6,681 nucleotides of DNA from contig CALUWZ010000098.1 of the NCBI GenBank assembly GCA_944324625.1, forward strand, positions 1 through 6,681. The letters run 5' to 3'. Position 1 is the first letter of the stretch, and each line of letters opens with the position of its first letter. Of the stretch, positions 5,085 to 6,681 are shown piece by piece. The notes under the pieces are model-generated. The model searched no databases, was not told the origin of the DNA, and saw only the letters and a program-made list of their open reading frames with translations. This DNA comes from an uncultured Mailhella sp. GTDB taxonomy: Bacteria; Desulfobacterota; Desulfovibrionia; Desulfovibrionales; Desulfovibrionaceae. The position numbers and the translations under genes are program-made.

Positions 5085-6047
5085 ATGTTTGGATTTATAT
5101 GTAACTTTGCTACAGCATTATTTATTTCTGTTTCCTGCTTTTTGTTTTCGGGGGATATTTTTTCCGTACAGGCAAAAATAATTGCCGTGGACGGCAGGGA
5201 AGAAAAAAGCTTTCCCTTTGACACACTGAAAAGCAATGTTTGGCAGGATCTGGAAAAAGGCGTGCAGTTTATGAGGGTTACGGAAACAGTTATGACAGAC
5301 AGGCAGGACGGGGCCAACCAAAAACTTCCCGTAACGGTTTGCTTTGATGTTTTGAAATTCGATCCTGAATATTTTGCCTTTGCCGTGTACAGCGCAAGCA
5401 TCGACAATACCGCAAGCAAACCGCTTTTGGCTTGGACTGAAGAATACGGGCTGAAAGCCGCAATTAATGCATCCATGTATCTGCCGGATGAAAAAACAAG
5501 TATCGGATATTTGAAAAAAGGAAATAAATTCAACAATAAACGAAGAGGGCAAAAGCTTGGGGCATATTTTGTATCCATGCCGCTTGCGCAATATAAAGGA
5601 AAAATTCCCGAAGCGGCAATAATTTATGCCGACGATCCGGACTTGTCCCGATATTTTTTAAAAGGAGAAAAAGAGCATACGCTTGCCGGCGCCTTGAAAA
5701 AATACAATGTTGTTGTACAGAATTTCAGAATTTTTGATTTGGAGGAAAACAGCAGCGATTGGAAAAACAAACGCCGTCATGCCATTGCCGCGGTCGGCGA
5801 GGACAAAGACGGCCGTATTTTATTGATGTATGCATCCAATCCCATGACCATAGGGGAATTTCGTACAATTTTGCAGAAAAATCCTCTTTTGAAGATAAAA
5901 CGGGCCATGTATACCGAAGGCGGAAGCGAGGCCGGCATGGCATATAGGAATACAAGTCTTTTTTTATGGCAATATGAAGATAACATTATCTTTTTTTTGA
6001 AAGGAATAATTAAGCTTCCCAATGTTATCGGCGTCAAAAAACGCTGA
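5085..6047 (+). CDS. Exported phosphodiester glycosidase family (NAGPA/DUF2233-like) protein
   Basis: This 320-residue protein begins with a signal peptide: hydrophobic residues 4-23 and a likely cleavage after VQA (28-30). The following domain resembles the phosphodiester glycosidase (NAGPA, PF09992) fold. Landmarks are LKAAINASMY (123-132, usually AxNGxxF), VVQNFRIFD (210-218), RRHAIAAVGEDKDGRILLMYA (starting at 230) and AMYTEGGSEAGMAY (274-287, usually NLDGGGSS). The AASN/DGGGS equivalents are altered: Ser follows Asn128 where Gly is usual, and Glu278 replaces the Asp, so activity on sugar phosphodiesters is uncertain. Bacterial members probably act in the envelope. The ATG at 5085 has a modest GGAA upstream. 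The gene is divergent from khpA and followed by sstT in the same direction after 105 bases. Family assignment is fairly sure, substrate unknown. Confidence 0.75.
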   Translation: MFGFICNFATALFISVSCFLFSGDIFSVQAKIIAVDGREEKSFPFDTLKSNVWQDLEKGVQFMRVTETVMTDRQDGANQKLPVTVCFDVLKFDPEYFAFAVYSASIDNTASKPLLAWTEEYGLKAAINASMYLPDEKTSIGYLKKGNKFNNKRRGQKLGAYFVSMPLAQYKGKIPEAAIIYADDPDLSRYFLKGEKEHTLAGALKKYNVVVQNFRIFDLEENSSDWKNKRRHAIAAVGEDKDGRILLMYASNPMTIGEFRTILQKNPLLKIKRAMYTEGGSEAGMAYRNTSLFLWQYEDNIIFFLKGIIKLPNVIGVKKR

Positions 6048-6084
6048 GTTCTGCTCTGAACAGTAAAATAACTATGAATAATTG

Positions 6085-6113
6085 TTGCCAAAAATCTAAG
6101 AAAAGACTATACA
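6085..6113 (+). promoter_or_regulatory. Predicted sigma70 promoter for sstT
   Basis: TTGCCA (6085-6090), a 5/6 match to -35, lies 17 bases from TATACA (6108-6113), a 4/6 match to -10. Transcription would start near 6120, giving a leader of about 33 bases before the sstT ATG at 6153. No intrinsic terminator is seen between the upstream gene and this promoter, so read-through from upstream is also possible. Confidence 0.55.
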
Positions 6114-6123
6114 GTTTACTGTA
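6110..6123. promoter_or_regulatory. Candidate operator: perfect 14-bp palindrome over the sstT promoter
   Basis: TACAGT-TT-ACTGTA is a perfect inverted repeat (6-2-6). It begins inside the predicted -10 element and covers the expected transcription start of sstT, a position where a dimeric repressor would block initiation. No regulator gene is present in the window and the binding factor is not recognised. Confidence 0.45.
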
Positions 6124-6152
6124 AATTTTCTCAATGCAAAGAGAGGTTATGT

Positions 6153-6681
6153 ATGAGTTCACAAAACTCCGGAATTTTCTATTCTGCTTTTAACTGGTAC
6201 ATGAAAACATCTTTAATCCTGCTTATTTGTATCGGTATGGTTATCGGTGTCTTCTTGGGTGTTGTTGCTCCAAGCTATGCGGGGAATTTCTCCATTCTCG
6301 GCGATTTGTTTGTGGGCGCTTTGAAAGCCATTGCTCCTGTTCTTGTTTTTACTCTTGTTTGTGCGTCTGTAACACAACATCAAAAAGGTGCTGAAACCAA
6401 AATTAAACCGCTCATTGCTTTATATTTGATCAGTACCTTTGCGGCAGCTCTTATTGCTGTTGTGGCAAGCTTTATGTTTCCGACCGTTCTGCAGCTTCAA
6501 ACCGCTGAAACGGGCGAGGCTGTCCAAACCGTAAGTCAGGTTTTGAAAAACCTTATTGTGCAGGTTGTTTCAAACCCCATTACCGCATTGTCCCAAGCCA
6601 ATTACATTTCCTTGATTTTCTGGGCAGTTGTATTTGGTTTTGGCTTTCAGCACTGCAGTGATTCCACCAAAAAATTTGTTG
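6153..6681 (+). CDS. sstT: Serine/threonine:sodium symporter SstT, N-terminal 176 residues (cut by window edge)
   Basis: SstT imports serine and threonine with sodium across the inner membrane and belongs to the dicarboxylate/amino acid:cation symporter (DAACS) family. The ATG at 6153 has GAGAGG six bases upstream. The 176 visible residues contain several long hydrophobic segments, about 19-38 (LILLICIGMVIGVFLGVVAP), then the loop-helix LGDLFVGALKAIAPVLVFTL, a third around PLIALYLISTFAAALIAVV, and a fourth around YISLIFWAVVFGFGF. These follow the E. coli SstT pattern closely, including LFVGALKAxAP, NHQ/QHQ-G-type loop, KPLI..YLxxTFxAAL and SNPI.AL...NYI. The substrate-binding hairpins and C-terminal half are outside the window. 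An ATG at 6149 is in another frame that stops soon and was not used. Confidence 0.93.
   Translation, partial: MSSQNSGIFYSAFNWYMKTSLILLICIGMVIGVFLGVVAPSYAGNFSILGDLFVGALKAIAPVLVFTLVCASVTQHQKGAETKIKPLIALYLISTFAAALIAVVASFMFPTVLQLQTAETGEAVQTVSQVLKNLIVQVVSNPITALSQANYISLIFWAVVFGFGFQHCSDSTKKFV

Noticed and set aside
5033..5591. Two long open frames on the minus strand opposite the glycosidase-like gene
   Set aside because: They are antisense shadows; the plus-strand protein has a signal peptide and family motifs, while these show none.
6020..6060. Possible terminator after the glycosidase-like gene (GCGT-ACGC and GTTC-GAAC stems)
   Set aside because: Both stems are only 4 bp and neither is followed by a T-run on the plus strand.

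Overview
The window holds a ribosome-maturation and translation-fidelity gene cluster on the minus strand (bases 1-4907), followed by two plus-strand genes of a different character (5085-6681). No mobile element, CRISPR array, tRNA or rRNA gene was seen. I did not find a clearly new biological system. The unusual points are a two-domain TrmD, an operon that lacks its usual first gene rpsP, and several candidate cis-regulatory structures in the untranslated regions.

Organism: the minus-strand order khpA-rimM-trmD-rplS-rnhB-yraN-rsmI and the fusion of TrmD to a second SPOUT methyltransferase domain are, from recalled knowledge, typical of Desulfovibrionales (Desulfobacterota). Base composition looks moderate, below that of the GC-rich classical Desulfovibrio species, which suggests a lower-GC or host-associated relative. 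This is inference from gene order and domain architecture, not a database match.

Layout: reading the minus strand in its own direction, a predicted sigma70 promoter at 5019-5047 drives khpA (RNA-binding KH protein), rimM (30S maturation), a 434-residue TrmD (tRNA m1G37 methyltransferase plus second SPOUT domain) and, after a 254-base leader with several hairpins, rplS (ribosomal protein L19). A strong intrinsic terminator follows rplS. Immediately beyond it lies a tightly overlapping set: rnhB (RNase HII), a YraN/UPF0102 nuclease-fold protein, rsmI (16S rRNA C1402 2'-O-methyltransferase) and the start of smpB (tmRNA partner for ribosome rescue), which runs off the left edge.

On the plus strand, transcribed away from the ribosomal operon, is an exported protein of the phosphodiester glycosidase (NAGPA/DUF2233-like) family with altered core motifs. 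It is followed by the 5' part of sstT, a sodium-coupled serine/threonine symporter that runs off the right edge. The predicted promoters of the two divergent transcription units face each other and meet on a 13-bp palindrome at 5010-5022. A perfect 14-bp palindrome also covers the predicted sstT promoter -10 and start region, making it a candidate operator.
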